Below, one piece after another: positions 11,315 through 23,044 of a stretch of 64,000 nucleotides of DNA; position 1 is the stretch's first letter, and the number at the start of each line of letters is the position of its first letter. A model generated the notes under the pieces. The model was given only the letters and a program-made list of their open reading frames with translations, ran no database searches and was not told the DNA's origin. The DNA lies in contig NC_064622.1 of the NCBI RefSeq assembly GCF_023898315.1, positions 174,426,178-174,490,177 of the forward strand, in the 5' to 3' direction. The position numbers were made by a program, and so were the translations under genes. Origin of the DNA: Schistocerca nitens (taxonomy: Eukaryota; Arthropoda; Insecta; Orthoptera; Acrididae).

Positions 11315-11866
11315 CACAAGTAACAAGAGTCGAAGGACACGAAAGAGAAGCAGTAAGTGAGAAGGAAATTAAACAAGCCTATGCTCGATACTATTTTAAC
11401 TGTACATCTGCAACCTGCTAACGAAATGCAGGAGATATTTAAAAAGAGTGTTAAATTTCAGAGAGGAGTTCTGAGGTTTTCTGACGACAGTGTAGTTCTG
11501 TCAGATGAGGTAAAGGACTTGGAAGAGCAGTTGAACAGAGTAAACTGTATATTGAAAACAGGTATGAGATGGATATCAACAGAATTAAAACAAGTATGAT
11601 GAAACGCAGTAGAACTGAATCAGACTATGCTGATGCAATTAGATTACGAAATGAGGCACAAAAAAAATCGATTAGTTTTTTATTTGGGTTGGAATGTAAC
11701 TGACGATGGACCAAGTAGAGAGGACATGAAATACAGGCTGGCAGTAGCAAGACAAGCATTTCCGTAAACGATAAATTTGTCAACACAAATATAAATTTAA
11801 ATATTAGTGAACTATTGCTGAAACCGCTTGGTGTGTTGCTTGTACGGAAGTGAAGTGTGAACTGTA

Positions 11867-13612
11867 GACTGTCCAGTCACAATAATGTAACCACCTTTCA
11901 AAAGCCCGCATAACTACTTTTACGGCACGAGACGTTCAGCAAGAGAGCCAACAAGTTTCTGGAAGATACCGATAGTGATGTGAAGACATGCCGACTCCAG
12001 TGCTTTGCCCAGCTATGCTAGGTTTCTCGGTTGAGGATCCATGGAGCGAACAGTCGAATCAACGTGGTCCTACAGATCCTCGATTGGGTTTTAATGCGGG
12101 GATTTTGACGGCCAGGAAAGTACCGCAAATTCGTACTGGTGCTCTTCGAACCACGCACGTACACTGCGAACTGTGTGTCTCGTGCGTTGTCCTGCTGGTA
12201 GATGCCATCGTGCTAAGAACAGCGTGTAGGACTGGATACGGTGCCCAAGGATAGATGCATTAGTATGTTGATCAATTGTGCCTTCCAGAATGACGACATC
12301 ACCCAAGGAATGCCATGAAAACTTTCCTGTAACCATAACAGTTTTTCCTCCGGCCTCGACCCTTCCGATAATTGTTGCAGGGCCGTACCTGTTCGGTGGA
12401 GCATGTAACATTATTCATCTGAAAAGGCCTCCTGTCGCCTTTCAGTGGACGTCCAGTTGTGGCCTTGACGTGTAAATTTCAGCGTTTGTCGTCGATGAAC
12501 AGCAAGCAGTATAGGTACGTGAACCAGGCGCCTGCTGCGATAGCCCATACGCAGCAACGTTCGCTGAACCGTCTTTCAGGACACACTGTTGGTTGGCTCT
12601 TTGTTCATCTAGCCAGTCAGATGCTCAACAGCACATCTCCGCAGCCGTCGTCATCTATGGCCCACAGTACACAGAGAAGTTGCTGTCCAAGCATCAGCAC
12701 GGCTTTAGAAAGCATCGCTCCTGCGAAATGCAACTCGCCCTTTTTTCACATGATACCCTGCCAACCATGGATGAAGGGTATCAGACGGACGCCACATTCC
12801 TTGACTCGGTGCCCACTGCAGATTCCTAACTAAGGTACGAGCATATGGGAGTACTGCTCGAGCGTTTGGGATCCCTATCAGGGCGGATTGAGGGAGGACA
12901 TAGAAGCAATTCAGAGGCGGGCTGTTAGATTTGTTACTGGTGGGTTTGATCATCACGCGAGTGTTACGGAAATGCTTCAGGAACTCGGGTGGGAGGCTCT
13001 GGCGGAAAGGAGGCGTTCTTTTCGTGAATCGCTACTGAGGAAATTTAGAGAGCCAGCATTTGAGGCTGACTGCAGTACAGTTTTACTGCCGCCAACTTAT
13101 ATTTCGCGGAGAGACCACAAAGATAAGGTAAGAGAGGTTAGGGCACGTACAGAGGCATATAGGCAGTCGCTTTTCCCTCGTTCTGTTTGGGAGTGGAACA
13201 GGGAGAGAAGATGCTAGTTGTGGTACGAGGTACCCTCCACCACGCACCGTATGGTGGATTGCGGAGTATGTATGTAGATGTAGATGTACACCACAGTTGC
13301 CTCGGCGATGGTTTTGGATAGTGTCATTTTGCAATGCATGGCGTACTTTAACCATGACGGTACGCGAACATTTTACAGACTTCGCCTTTTCGGATATATT
13401 TCCACTCTTGGCCCGAGAGCCAATGATCATTCCTGTTGGACATCAAATAAATCATTCCGTTGCCGCATCACGACAATGGCTGCACTGTTGGTCGCGTCCC
13501 CCAACACACTTCATATATCCTCCACTGCTAGTGCAGCCATCTGCCGCCTGGGAGTGGTTATTGAACATTGACGTCGCACATAGACGGTAATAATATTAAT
13601 TAGACTTGACCG
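11867..13612 (-). mobile_element. Tc1-like transposon relic (family E) inside an RTE LINE
   Basis: The terminal inverted repeats are GACTGTCCAGTCACAATAAT (11867) and the inverse ATTAGACTTGACCG at the right end (13612), with TA at 11865-11866 and 13613-13614. Minus-strand transposase pieces are present. Near 13430 is a helix-turn-helix-like stretch with ISEKAKSVKCSRTVMVKVRH. Near 12320 is VMVTGKFSWHSLGDVVIL, and near 12150 VRAWFEEHQYEFAVLSWPSK leads to the catalytic region. The frame is broken and a LINE fragment splits it, so it is inactive. The Tc1 assignment rests on TA flanks, repeat ends and the W-x4-DEFAVLSWP-type motif. Confidence 0.8.
12667..13285 (+). mobile_element. CR1-like LINE 3' fragment with internal deletion
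   Basis: From 12690 the plus strand encodes the reverse transcriptase block KHQHGFRKHRSCE. Near 12838 it jumps to the far end of the ORF, where 12888-13217 encodes an EDIEAIQRRAVRFVTGG... C-terminal region. Thus several hundred bases, including the catalytic FADD box, are missing. It ends with the family's 3' tail ATGTAGATGTAGATGTA at about 13269-13285. The flanks are the two halves of the Tc1-like element, which proves later insertion. A clear target duplication is not visible. Confidence 0.8.
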
Positions 13613-13990
13613 TATATTTCGTACAAGAAGGGAAAAGAAGCTTTTGAAATGTCATGATGCAGAACAATGGTGAAGTTTTGATGGCTAGATCGGATAACTA
13701 ATGAAAATAAACTGAATCACACTGAGGAGAAAAGGTGTTTGCGGCACAACTTGATTAACAAAAGGGGTTCTTTGATAGAAACCATTGTGAAGTATCAATA
13801 ATTTGTCAGTTTGATAATGGAGGGAAGTGTTGGTGGAAAAAAAAATGGTCAGGGATCCCATGGGAGACTACTAAAATCAAGTTGAAATGGTCGTAGGTTG
13901 CAGCAGTTACACAGAGATGAGGAGACTTGCACAGAAGAGACTAGTATGGAGAGCTGCAACAAACAAGTTTTCTGACTAAAGACCACAACA

Positions 13991-14444
13991 TCGCCAGTCA
14001 GAGCCGAAGTGCTGATTGCATTAACACTACATTTGATTGCTGGTAACGAAAACCATCAGAAAGGCGGAACTGGTCAACAACCGCCGCCACTAGTAGGAAG
14101 CCACTCACGGAATTTGCACTCTGCAGCTGCCGCACATCGTGTTGCACCATTCCTTCGTGATTTTGAAGGATGTAGTAGCCTATCCATGATAACGGTGTTA
14201 CATATTTCAGATTGAGCTGCCACTTTCAGCTTTGACACACAAAATAGTTCCGAAAACACAACTTAGATACCATTCTGGAATAGTCATCATAATGGAGCCA
14301 TAATTTAACCCATCATGTTTGGAACAATTTACGGAAACGTTAAAGGTCGACGAGCGCAGAAATGTTTTGTGTCACCACTCAGGCATTTCTTTTTTATTGC
14401 AGTGATCTTCTTATTTAGGAAAGTGTTCGCGAAAAAAAAACTGA

Positions 14445-14448
<4 letters not shown>
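13991..14448. other. No gene recognised
   Basis: Short frames on both strands at 14009-14259 lack motifs. Nothing supported. Confidence 0.4.

Positions 14449-14475
<27 letters not shown>
14449..14475. repeat. (AT)n microsatellite
   Basis: Uninterrupted AT dinucleotide repeat of about thirteen units. Confidence 0.95.
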
Positions 14476-14479
<4 letters not shown>

Positions 14480-14657
14480 AATTATCAACATCCGCAACTG
14501 ATGAGCGTCGTCTCGTTGCTCGTAGTCTGCCAGTTGTCGTCGTTATCAGCTACTTCAGTTGGCGCGATATAACCGCAAAATTCATCCGCCAAGCACATCA
14601 AACACACTCACAGTTCATGGGCTATCACTGTCTTTCTGTCCACGTGGCGATAGTTCA

Positions 14658-15143
14658 CTCTTTGTTGTGTCTAGACCATACAGCCCAGACACAATGCTGT
14701 AGCCGATAGGGCACGCAAGGCTAACGCAGACGGGCGTGAAGTCTGGAACATGAGACTTATAAATGCACTAAAGAAAAATAGGTAGCTTTTTTAATACTTA
14801 ACTTTATTCTCTTGTTGGAATACATCTCTCCTGCATACTCGTAAGCTATTGGCACTGATACAAATGGCGCCTTGCTAGGTGGTCGCCATTTAACTTAGCA
14901 GAGGGCTATTCTACTGTCTATCTCTCGGCAAATGAGAGCAAGGCTTAGCACGTCCAATCGCTAGCTATGTTGTCCGTACAACTGGGGACGAGGTCTCCTC
15001 AGTCTCTCGAGACCTGCCTTGTGGTGGCGCTAGGTTTGCGATCCCACAGTGGCGACACGCGGGTCCGACATGTACTACAGGACCGCGGCCGATTTAAGTT
15101 ACCACCCAGTAAGTGTGGTGTCTAGCGGTGACACCACACTCTT
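14658..15143. mobile_element. Solo LTR of a Gypsy-type family, with 5-bp target duplication
   Basis: LTR proper at 14663-15138, starting TGTTGTGTC and ending GACACCACA (TG...CA ends). It is flanked by the perfect duplication CTCTT at 14658-14662 and 15139-15143. The right part closely resembles the LTRs of the Gypsy element at 23302-29143: ACAGTGGCGACACGCGGGTC, GACCGCGGCCGATTTA and GTGTGGTGTCT are shared. The left part differs, so it belongs to a sister subfamily. No internal region remains, which indicates LTR-LTR recombination after insertion. Confidence 0.92.
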
Positions 15144-17009
15144 AATATTTGTCCTTTCCCCAGTTCCTATTTATTCGCGAGCACTTTTTTATCGTTCGGT
15201 TACACACACACTACTGCTTTTAATGAAATGTTTCATTATCTTTCCCTGCCGATGCACCAATTGCGACGGATTTTTTACGTGCGTGCGATGCAATGCACCA
15301 ATTGCGACGGATTATACGTTGCTGCTGCAATGCAATTTCTTTTATAATTTTTGTTCACCTACCTCTTTACAGCGGTAGATCTTCGCACGTAAACTCCTGA
15401 CAGCAGCTACTTACGAGATCACAGAAAAGCAGTTTTGAGGAAACTGTAACCTCATAGCTACACGCTGGAGGCCCTATAAGTAAAATTTGCTGAAAATTAT
15501 GTACTTTAAAGAAATTATTCGGAAAGGGGATGTCACTCGTACTTTAAACATGAAGTTCAAATTTAAACCTTCAATAGATCTTTATTGCCGTTAAGCAAGA
15601 TCATCAGCCCGCATTTACGAAAATTACTGAAGTTTCTGCTCACAGTTATCACCATACCTAAAACAGCCAGAACTTTTACCTTCCCAAATTCCGAAACCAA
15701 TTACTTGTAACACAGTCAATGATCGGCCAATTACTTCTGCACACGATATTTAGTGGTTGTCTTTAGTAAAAGTTTATGCTCGCCATAAAATACTCAGTAA
15801 GAATATACTCAGTACCGCCACGCTGTATAATTTATAAGTTCACTCGCGATTTTCGTCGGAACGGATTATCACAACACTCTAAAGTTTTCATAAACAGTTT
15901 CTGATCACTACCAGATACCATTAACGCGGAAGTCATCCCAAGACTTCATCTTACACATAATGCGAAAAGTCATATGCAGCATAACCGCCTCCAATCAAAG
16001 CCAGCTCGCGTCTCCTCCTCTCACTCTCCCACACTCAAAACAATATCTCCTCCTAGGCGGCCAACCATCTCGCTTCTCATTGGCTGTCAGCACTTACGAC
16101 CAATGAGAACTCACTTCTAGGGCGCGGCTCGCGCCAAAATCTAGCAAGCACCAACCACGTCTCTAGGCTCATTGACGTCATCAAATTAAGTAACACAAAA
16201 CTCTCTAATTAAATAAACAAAACTAAATGAACTATAAGCTTTACTCTACATCTGGAAATTTATTATGTAGTCGCGAATGTTCGGGCTATCTTATACATAA
16301 GCATACATACTTGGACATCCGACATTCACTAGTAGGGGAACCACTAGTGGATTCGTTCCCACGTTACAGAGTTGGAACACTTGCCAGTTCCTGTAGAGAA
16401 TTACATAAATGATTTTTAATAATGCCGAACGTCCCACATACTCTCACGCACTCATTCTAATTCACACGCACCCTAACACACAATACACATATTTACTTAG
16501 AATTCTTGAAATTATTATTATAGAAAAGTCACAGAGGTTTTCTGAAACTAAAAACTTTCCAAATTTATATATGAACACTGAAAGTGTTATCAGACCATCG
16601 TTCATAGTCACTGAAGGTAAACTATTACATCACTGTATTTATTTAAATTCTTGACTGTCGGAAAATTACGTTCTTTTTTGGAATTTTTACTAACTTCCAA
16701 AATACAACTATTTTTGATCTCAGACTTTGACATATGGTTTGTTTTCACAACAGAGGGACGTACATCAAATATGACGTTCCTCAGGTTATTCCTTTATTAG
16801 TTATTAATATTTTTAATTTCGTATAATGTAAGTGGCCTGCCAGCGCTACTCCACTGCTTTCACACGCGCAGCTGCAACAGATGGTCGTGACGTCAGTCTG
16901 CAGGACACAACTCGTCCGTTACTGACCGTATAACACTCTACCGGCTTACACTGCAGCCCACATACATTCTGAAGTAAAGCTTTTAATAGACAAATGGGCG
17001 ATGGCGCAC
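15144..17009. other. No gene recognised; promoter-like cluster inside
   Basis: Long stretch without a recognisable gene. The motif CAATGCACCAATTGCGACGG-like occurs twice near 15250-15310, a short direct repeat of about 24 bp. A promoter-like cluster at 16060-16185 is listed separately. Frames at 16227-16654 have no motif. Confidence 0.45.
16060..16185. promoter_or_regulatory. CCAAT-box pair and CRE-like site (possible promoter)
   Basis: An inverted pair of CCAAT boxes (CTCATTGG around 16077-16083 and CCAATGAG at 16100-16107) is followed by a full palindromic cAMP-response-element consensus TGACGTCA at 16173-16180, in a locally GC-richer segment. Such clusters mark polymerase II promoters and also LTR promoters. 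I see no downstream coding frame on either strand, so a repeat-borne promoter is plausible. A search for these words by chance alone would also find some, so support is modest. Confidence 0.3.
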
Positions 17010-17537
17010 TAGTTGCGACGCCACACCGTGCTGTTAGCAAAGCCACTCGCGTCGGTCGTCTGCTGCCACAGCCCCTTAACACCACATTTCGACTCACTGT
17101 CCTGACAGATACGCTCATCGTATGTCTCATACCGATTTCTGCGGTTATTTCATGCAGTGTGCCTGTGTGGTAGCATTAACAACTCTACAAAGACGCCACA
17201 GCTCTGGGTCGTTAAGTGAAGACCATCGGCTACTGCGTTGTCCGTGGTGAGAGACAATGCCTGAAATTTGGTATTCTCGGCACGCTCTTGCCAATGTGGA
17301 TCTCGGAATATTGCATTCCATAACGATTTCCGAAATGGAGCGTCCCAAGCGCCTAACTCCAACTACCATTCCACGTCCAAAGTCTGTTAATTCCGATCGT
17401 GCGGCCATAATGACGTCGAAACCTTTACACATGAATCATCTGAATACAAATGACAGCCTTTTATACCTTGTGTATGTGACACTATCGCCATCTGTACACG
17501 CACATATAGCTATCCCATGACTTTTGTCACCTCAGTG
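17010..17537 (-). pseudogene. Tc1-like transposon relic, family A, 5' half
   Basis: The minus strand starts with the terminal repeat CACTGAGGTGACAAAAGTCA at 17537, next to TA (17538-17539). The frame 17432-17145 then encodes the N-terminal DNA-binding part: SELTDFGRGMVVG is the Tc1 start motif, followed by a helix-turn-helix-like SISEIVMECNIPRSTL. After 17145 the frame shifts but homology goes on to about 17010 (SVRTVSRN and RRPTRVALL). The catalytic half is missing. This copy preserves the family A start best and is the reference I used for reconstructing the nest at 49 kb. Confidence 0.85.
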
Positions 17538-17539
17538 TA

Positions 17540-18746
17540 TCTGAAATACAGTGCTATCAAGTAATGTAAATAATCAAGTGGACGCATAAAATAAGAAATG
17601 GAGAAGTAGTAAAAAGAATGCAAGTAAGGAGAGAAGTCAGAGGAAGAGACTTACCAGGAGACTGGCTAGTTGGACACCAGTAAGCCCCCTCCCCTTCCTA
17701 CATTCCTTAAAGGATCTATCTCCGATATGTAACCAAGCTTCCTTTGTAAGAAGAGCTAGTTTATCATGCATCTCAATCTCTATTACGTAATAAGTCCTGA
17801 AATATGTGTTGTATCATTTTGCAGGTTTATTCAGTGTTTTTTAAGCAGCACCTGTATGTTATTTTTCTACAGAAGTGAAAAGTAGAGGTACAATTAGTGA
17901 TGTCAGACTTGGTTTCACTGCCCTAAACCTTATACCTTCTGGAATAGCTAGACTTTAAATAATGAAAGAGTGCTACGGTTTCTGCCGTAATGCTGTAATT
18001 CTGTAATGCGGGTTGCCTGCACTGTTCTGAAAGCCTCCTGTAGGCAAGCCTTGCTCTGCGCATCACTGCAGAAACTGGCGCCGTTGCCTTTCTTTTAAGT
18101 CTAGGTATTTCAGCGGGTATCAAGTTTAGCACAGTAAAAGCAAGCCTGTCGTCATTCATTGTACTTCTAGTTCTCATACCCGAAAAAAATATACATGTGC
18201 ATTTAAAAAAACGTTACTTTTCGCTGGACATGATGTTTGTTTTAATTAATCTATTGTGAATCCCAGCCCATTGTGTGAGTCCCCACCGTAGATATATACA
18301 AGGCCAATAGCATTTTTCACATCTCCTTTCGCTTCGGAAAGATATGAGGTGGCAGAGTTAGGTAGGACACCCTGCATGTGGACACTGTCTTCAGAATAGA
18401 GTTGGTGGTAAAGGAGTAATATACTGAATATCATACCCAATGCTGAAGTGTTACTGCGCGAAAATGTAGTCAGCCAGAAATTTTTTTCCTTTCATTATTT
18501 TTTAGGGGGTATCAGTGAAAAATATCTCCAGGAAGGTTCCATTTTACGTGTAAAGTTTGTTGGAAGACGCTTCATTCCTCAGATACTGGAGAATATAGTC
18601 TGAGCAGTTCACACATGGTGAGCTACAAACTGTCTCAAGACATACACACAGTTTCTAGTTGTAACCTTTAACGTAGAAGTATGCTTCTTCTGGTGCAAGC
18701 TCTTTGCTTTCCATATTTTCGGACGAGGTAGTAAGGACCAACGTAA
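17540..18746. other. No gene recognised
   Basis: AT-rich sequence without recognisable motifs. A minus-strand frame at 17923-18177 (84 codons) has an Arg-rich middle but no family signature. Confidence 0.45.
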
Positions 18747-19075
18747 GCGGCCTTTCCGCAGAGGCATCACTGGTTCCCGTCAAATCACCGAAGTTGAACG
18801 CTGTCGGGCTTTGTTAGGATTTGGAAGGGTGGCCGTCCGAGTCTGCCGAGTTCTGTTGGCAACTGGAGAGCACTCAGCTCTTGTGAGGCCCGTGGGGAGC
18901 TACTCAACTGAGTAGTAGCGGCTCCGGTCACGGAAACTGGTACCGCTGGGAGAGTGTTATGCTGACCACATGCACATCCGAGTCCACATCCAGTGCCGCC
19001 ATTGGCTGCGGACGACACGGTGGTCGGTCGGTACCGTTGGGCCTCCTGAGGTCTGTTCAGACACAGTTCAGCATG
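18747..19075 (+). repeat. 5S-rRNA-derived SINE, copy 1
   Basis: The plus-strand head resembles the reverse orientation of arthropod 5S rRNA: GGTTCCCGTCAAATCACCGAAGTT and then GAACGCTGTCGGGC, which is the 5S internal control region. The body carries GAGCTACTCAACTGAGTAGTAG and a long tail. It matches the second copy around 23045-29172 in the opposite direction. SINEs of this class (SINE3) use the 5S-type polymerase III promoter. The copy is diverged, so activity is unlikely. A minus-strand frame across it (18785-19117) is a shadow. Confidence 0.75.
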
Positions 19076-19270
19076 GACCAACACATGGTAAAAATATCTG
19101 GTAAATATGGGCTCCAAAGCGCATATCTCGAGGGCTATAAACAGTTGTTCATCGTCACTAATGGGAAAACACTTCTAAATAAGCGCTCATTGCGGTTAAG
19201 GTATGTACTTTACATGCCATGTCTCCTAGACATTTTGGTTCATACTACCTCCTCCCAAATATTCAAAGCA
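19076..19270. repeat. Arm-like fragment of the palindromic repeat seen at 60.1-61.2 kb
   Basis: The part 19130-19230 (GGCTATAAACAGTTGTTCATC through GTTAAGGTATGTACTTTACA) matches about 60525-60620 (GAGCTATGACCAGTCGTTCATC through GTTAAGGTACACACTTTACA). It thus belongs to the same repeat family, here as an isolated fragment. Confidence 0.55.
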
Positions 19271-20969
19271 AAGAGATTGCAGTAGAACAGATTCGTTTCA
19301 CAGTATAAAAGTGATTTTACCTCATAACCCTTTGAGTAGCAACAACATGATGAAGTATTATGTTCAAATTTTCCAGGGAATTAATCTTTATTATCATCGA
19401 CAAGCAACGAATACAGGAAAAAATTGGGAAAAGTAAACAATGAAAGTTTTTAAGGAGGTGGTTTCACTTTGGAACCAATAGGACATACAGTTTTCAACCA
19501 ACCTCCATTTCATGGGATATTTTTGAAAGCAATTTCGCGTTCTTCCTAGACACTATCGCACATCTAGAAACTCCGATGAACTCATAATGACTAAAACAAA
19601 TTATACTCCTAAATAACAAGCCAAATTGTCCTAAAATTTAATAAGTTTATTTCAAAAGGACAGATTGCCTCAGTGATTTCATTCCAAAACCTGTCATAAA
19701 AGCAGTAATACAAATTTACGTTACAGTCACGTTAGGTATACTTATTTTTACTATCATTTATCTCCTAAACATGAAAATTAAAAAAAGTGACAATATCCTA
19801 CAATCAGACAGCACATTCTCTGCGCCGACTCTTGTTTTGAACGCTGTAAATGACTGCTACAATGCACTACCTTCATAGAAGCATCTCAGTGAAAAATAGA
19901 GGTTTTTGTCTTACAATAGCATCCGTGTTTCCACGAGAACGGCACTGGTACTTCAAATAATAAAATGCTGCTTTGAGGCAGAAGCCACTGGCGCTCAAAG
20001 GGTTAAAGTTATACATTTCAGAGCCCATGTTTACTAGTCTTATTTTTCTTCCATTGATCATTCCTGTCATATCGCTGAATAGTGACATTCCTCCTGTGAC
20101 ATTCTGTAAAGATCTTTACTATCCGTGAATTTATGAATTCTGTGGCGGTTTATCTAGGAGAAAGTGACATAGCAATATTCCGTCAGTTCAGAGGGCAAAG
20201 TTTTGTAGCGGCTTCCTGAAGACTGCTAATGTCGACAACGTCGCAACATTATATCTTAAACGTCAGATGCCAGTTCATTTAAATCACCATGACTTTGTCT
20301 TTAGGACTTTGAACCTAGATTTTCATTTCCTCTCTTCCTTCTAATGATGAACTTACTATTGTCTAAAGCAATCTGAGAGGCGAAAAGTGAAAAGGGAGTT
20401 CTTGTCGAAAATTTTGTATTTTGAACCATTTTAATTTTTATGTTCAGTATTAAATTTTGAACAACTTGTCAACAAATTAGCTTCCTATATCTACATTTTG
20501 TGAGTTATAACAGGTCCAACACTGGTGATGGAAAACAGGTTTCTTGAGATAATGTGTTTTAAAGTTTCACTTTGTACCATTGTTTAGTTTGATATATTAG
20601 CTTCAAAATGTCCTTTGTCAAATGGCGCAGACTTTTCATGTTAACATTACAAATTAAGTGCTTAACCCATCGACACCTGTAGCACATTATACTGAATAAA
20701 AAATTAAAATCAAATATACTGACCCCAAACTGAGAAAAAATTTTCTTACCGAGCAGTCTTTTTCTGCAAAATATTTCTATTTTTAATCTATATTGTGGCG
20801 TCTTTTAGGTCAGATTTCAATTTTGACGCCATTAATTGGCCAAATAGCACTTAAAATTTTGAATTCACAAAATCCCAAAAACAGATTACTTATACCCCAA
20901 ATTTATAGTGGCCAAAATATTTCCTTTTCTGTTTCTAAAATACCTATGTGTGAAGGGGTTTAAGTTCAT
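19271..20969. other. No gene recognised; AT-rich
   Basis: About 1.7 kb of AT-rich sequence. A minus-strand frame at 19873-20088 (71 codons) shows no motif. Composition resembles an untranslated or intergenic region. Confidence 0.45.
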
Positions 20970-21090
20970 TCACAAATTACATTTTCGCCTCTTCTTTTTC
21001 GCTTCTGGAACATCCGGTTGGAACTGTTCTTCCTCAGGATCTTCATTGTCACTGACTTGAGGTTCTGCTTCTACTTCAGAACACAGGGTG
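20970..21090 (-). other. Coding-like C-terminal fragment with acidic stretch and basic NLS-like motif
   Basis: On the minus strand an open stretch of about 40 codons ends in TGA at 20972-20970. It encodes an acidic block (VSDNEDPEEEQFQPD), then PEAKKKRRKCNL and the stop. A KKKRRK motif after an acidic tract is typical of nuclear proteins. No upstream frame continues it, so it could be a terminal exon, part of a transposase, or chance. AT-rich sequence follows, as in a 3' untranslated region. Confidence 0.25.
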
Positions 21091-22597
21091 TCTTTTATTC
21101 CTAATTTTCAATACCTCCTGCAATCTAAAAGGCAGAAGGCCTTATCTTAAAACCTCTCCAGTAAAATTTGGCAGAAGGCCCCATATAAAAATATAACAAT
21201 CTCATGCCTTAAGGGCAAGAAAAGAACATTAATTTAAGAGATATTGATAGCTGAAAGTCACACATCAACGAAATAACTAAAATCCATACAAGGAACGGCC
21301 CTCAGTAGTTTCCAAGTGTTGGCCTGGGATTGTAACACTATTCGCCCGTTTAGGTGAGACAGACTGCCTGTCCAACGACTTCATAATCTGGAGGCAACCC
21401 AACCGACGGACAGCCGACCGAGCAATCAACCAAATCAGTTCCGCTCCACGCAACCAGCTAAACGACCGCAAGATTTCAGTACACGACACACAGTATATTG
21501 GCGGCCACAACGACCAACAACACTTCAGCTGTCGAACTACACGCCACGCTGGACAGCAACAACACGACGAGGAAAATACACTGCCTAAAACGATCATGGC
21601 TGGTAACCGGAACGTCAACGGCCACAAGGCAGAAGATACCGTATGTGAACTTCCATAACAGGGAATAAATTAAGTTAAATTTCACAGGAAGACGGCTGGA
21701 ATCTTAGCCGACTTACAATACACACACGTTGTTGCTCACGGAAGTGTCCCAAAAGTGACAACCAGGACCCAACGAAGAAATGTAAACAGTTGAGGCTCGA
21801 TAGTAAGTTAAGTGAGGACTCAACTGTCACGTCCAAGATCGGTGGGCGACGAACTTCGTAGCACTCGCAAGCAGCACCTCCCACTCCAACCGCGCGTGCA
21901 CGCCGCCAGCGGCTACAAGCTGACACAGGGCGACAGGGGCTTGCTTGCTCCTCCACGCCAACTGACCAACTAGACTGGTGGTCCATCCGCGACTGCTGCT
22001 CCGTCGCGACTGCACTGCTTGTGGGACTCCCACTCACAGACCACCCGAAACACGACGACCCAGAAATACTATCGGTCGCTATAGAGATGGTACGACAGTG
22101 CGCTTATCGATACACGCTGCTTCCACTCACGGGCAAGTAAGGCAGGAAGTTAGTGACACCAGTAAATAGAATAAGAAAACAAGGCGGCACTACCACAATA
22201 GAAGATGACAAACATTTAATAAGATGAACACGAGCTATGCACGGCACAGCTGGAAAGATAACCTGTCCGTTGTTTTGTGTACCTACTGGAATTAGTGCGC
22301 CAGGGAACAAAACAAGTACATTTTTTTCGGGAAATATATGGTGCGCAAATACATTTCCATTAATGTCCGTTTTGCAATATACACTATCTTTGTAGCTAGT
22401 GGTGAACTCAAAATGAATGTATTTAGTTAAGTGAGGTCAGCATTATCGTTCCTCAAGAAATTTTGTCGGTCATATGTATTCACAGCAGCTTCATCTTTTT
22501 AATTTCTAGCAACAACAGCAGGGTTAACGTGTGTTGTAGGTGTAGGTTATTGTTACTGTAGTAACGTTGTTGTCATATTAGGGATACCAACTGCAGA
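21091..22597. other. Unidentified block, AC-rich to GC-richer, no gene recognised
   Basis: Between about 21280 and 22180 the sequence is richer in GC and in CAACAACA/ACGACG-like words than its flanks, as in long retroelement LTRs or untranslated leaders. AAAGGCAGAAGGCCTTAT and TTTGGCAGAAGGCCCCATAT near 21128-21185 form a degenerate direct repeat. Frames at 21277-22037 on the minus strand have no family motif. I cannot name it; an LTR or leader of a retroelement is possible. Confidence 0.35.
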
Positions 22598-22815
22598 CTG
22601 GTAACAAATGGTTCCAATGGCTCTGAGAACTATAGGACTTAACTTCTGAGGTCATCAGTCCCCTAGAACTTAGAACTACTTAAACCTAACTAGCCTAAGG
22701 ACGTCACACACATCCATGCCCGAGGCAGGATTCGAACCTGCGACCGTAGCGGTCGCACGGTTCCAGACTGTAGCGCCTAGAACCGCTCGGCCACCCTGGC
22801 CGGCGGCTGGTAACA
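22598..22815 (-). repeat. tRNA-derived SINE (family A), copy 3
   Basis: Minus-strand SINE at 22607-22806 with B-box GGTTCGAATCC and head starting GCCGGCCAGGGTGGCC. The 9-bp target duplication CTGGTAACA is perfect (22598-22606 and 22807-22815). Confidence 0.95.
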
Positions 22816-23044
22816 GCTTTAGGCATTTTATCCTTTCGTATAAAAAGGAACCACTTGTCTTGTTTGGCATTTTAGTATTCACAAAATATGATTCTTTTAT
22901 TCAGAGTTACTCTGAATACCTTAAAATGCCTATAACATTTAGGAGATACTGTTTTGTGAAGCATTGCATTCGCAGCTGCAGGTTTTAGAAAAGGGCCTTT
23001 TGCTAGGTCAGTGTTATTTCTCCATTATGATAAAGCACTCTGTC
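22816..23044. other. No gene recognised
   Basis: Short AT-rich flank between a SINE and the split 5S-derived SINE. Confidence 0.4.

Larger units (their letters stand above)
11315..13990 (+). mobile_element. RTE-like LINE relic, interrupted by a Tc1-like element
   Basis: The plus strand at 11315-11866 encodes decayed reverse transcriptase from VTRVEGHEREAVS through a VLRFSDDSVVLSDE segment (the FADD box changed to FSDD) and a KDLEEQLNR helix. The same ORF resumes at 13615-13990 with a WLDRITNEEV-like motif and a WRAATN end. The gap is exactly the Tc1-like element 11867-13612, flanked by TA on both sides, so the LINE was there first. Frameshifts and stops occur in both halves. RTE elements copy themselves by target-primed reverse transcription; this one is dead. 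Confidence 0.8.
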
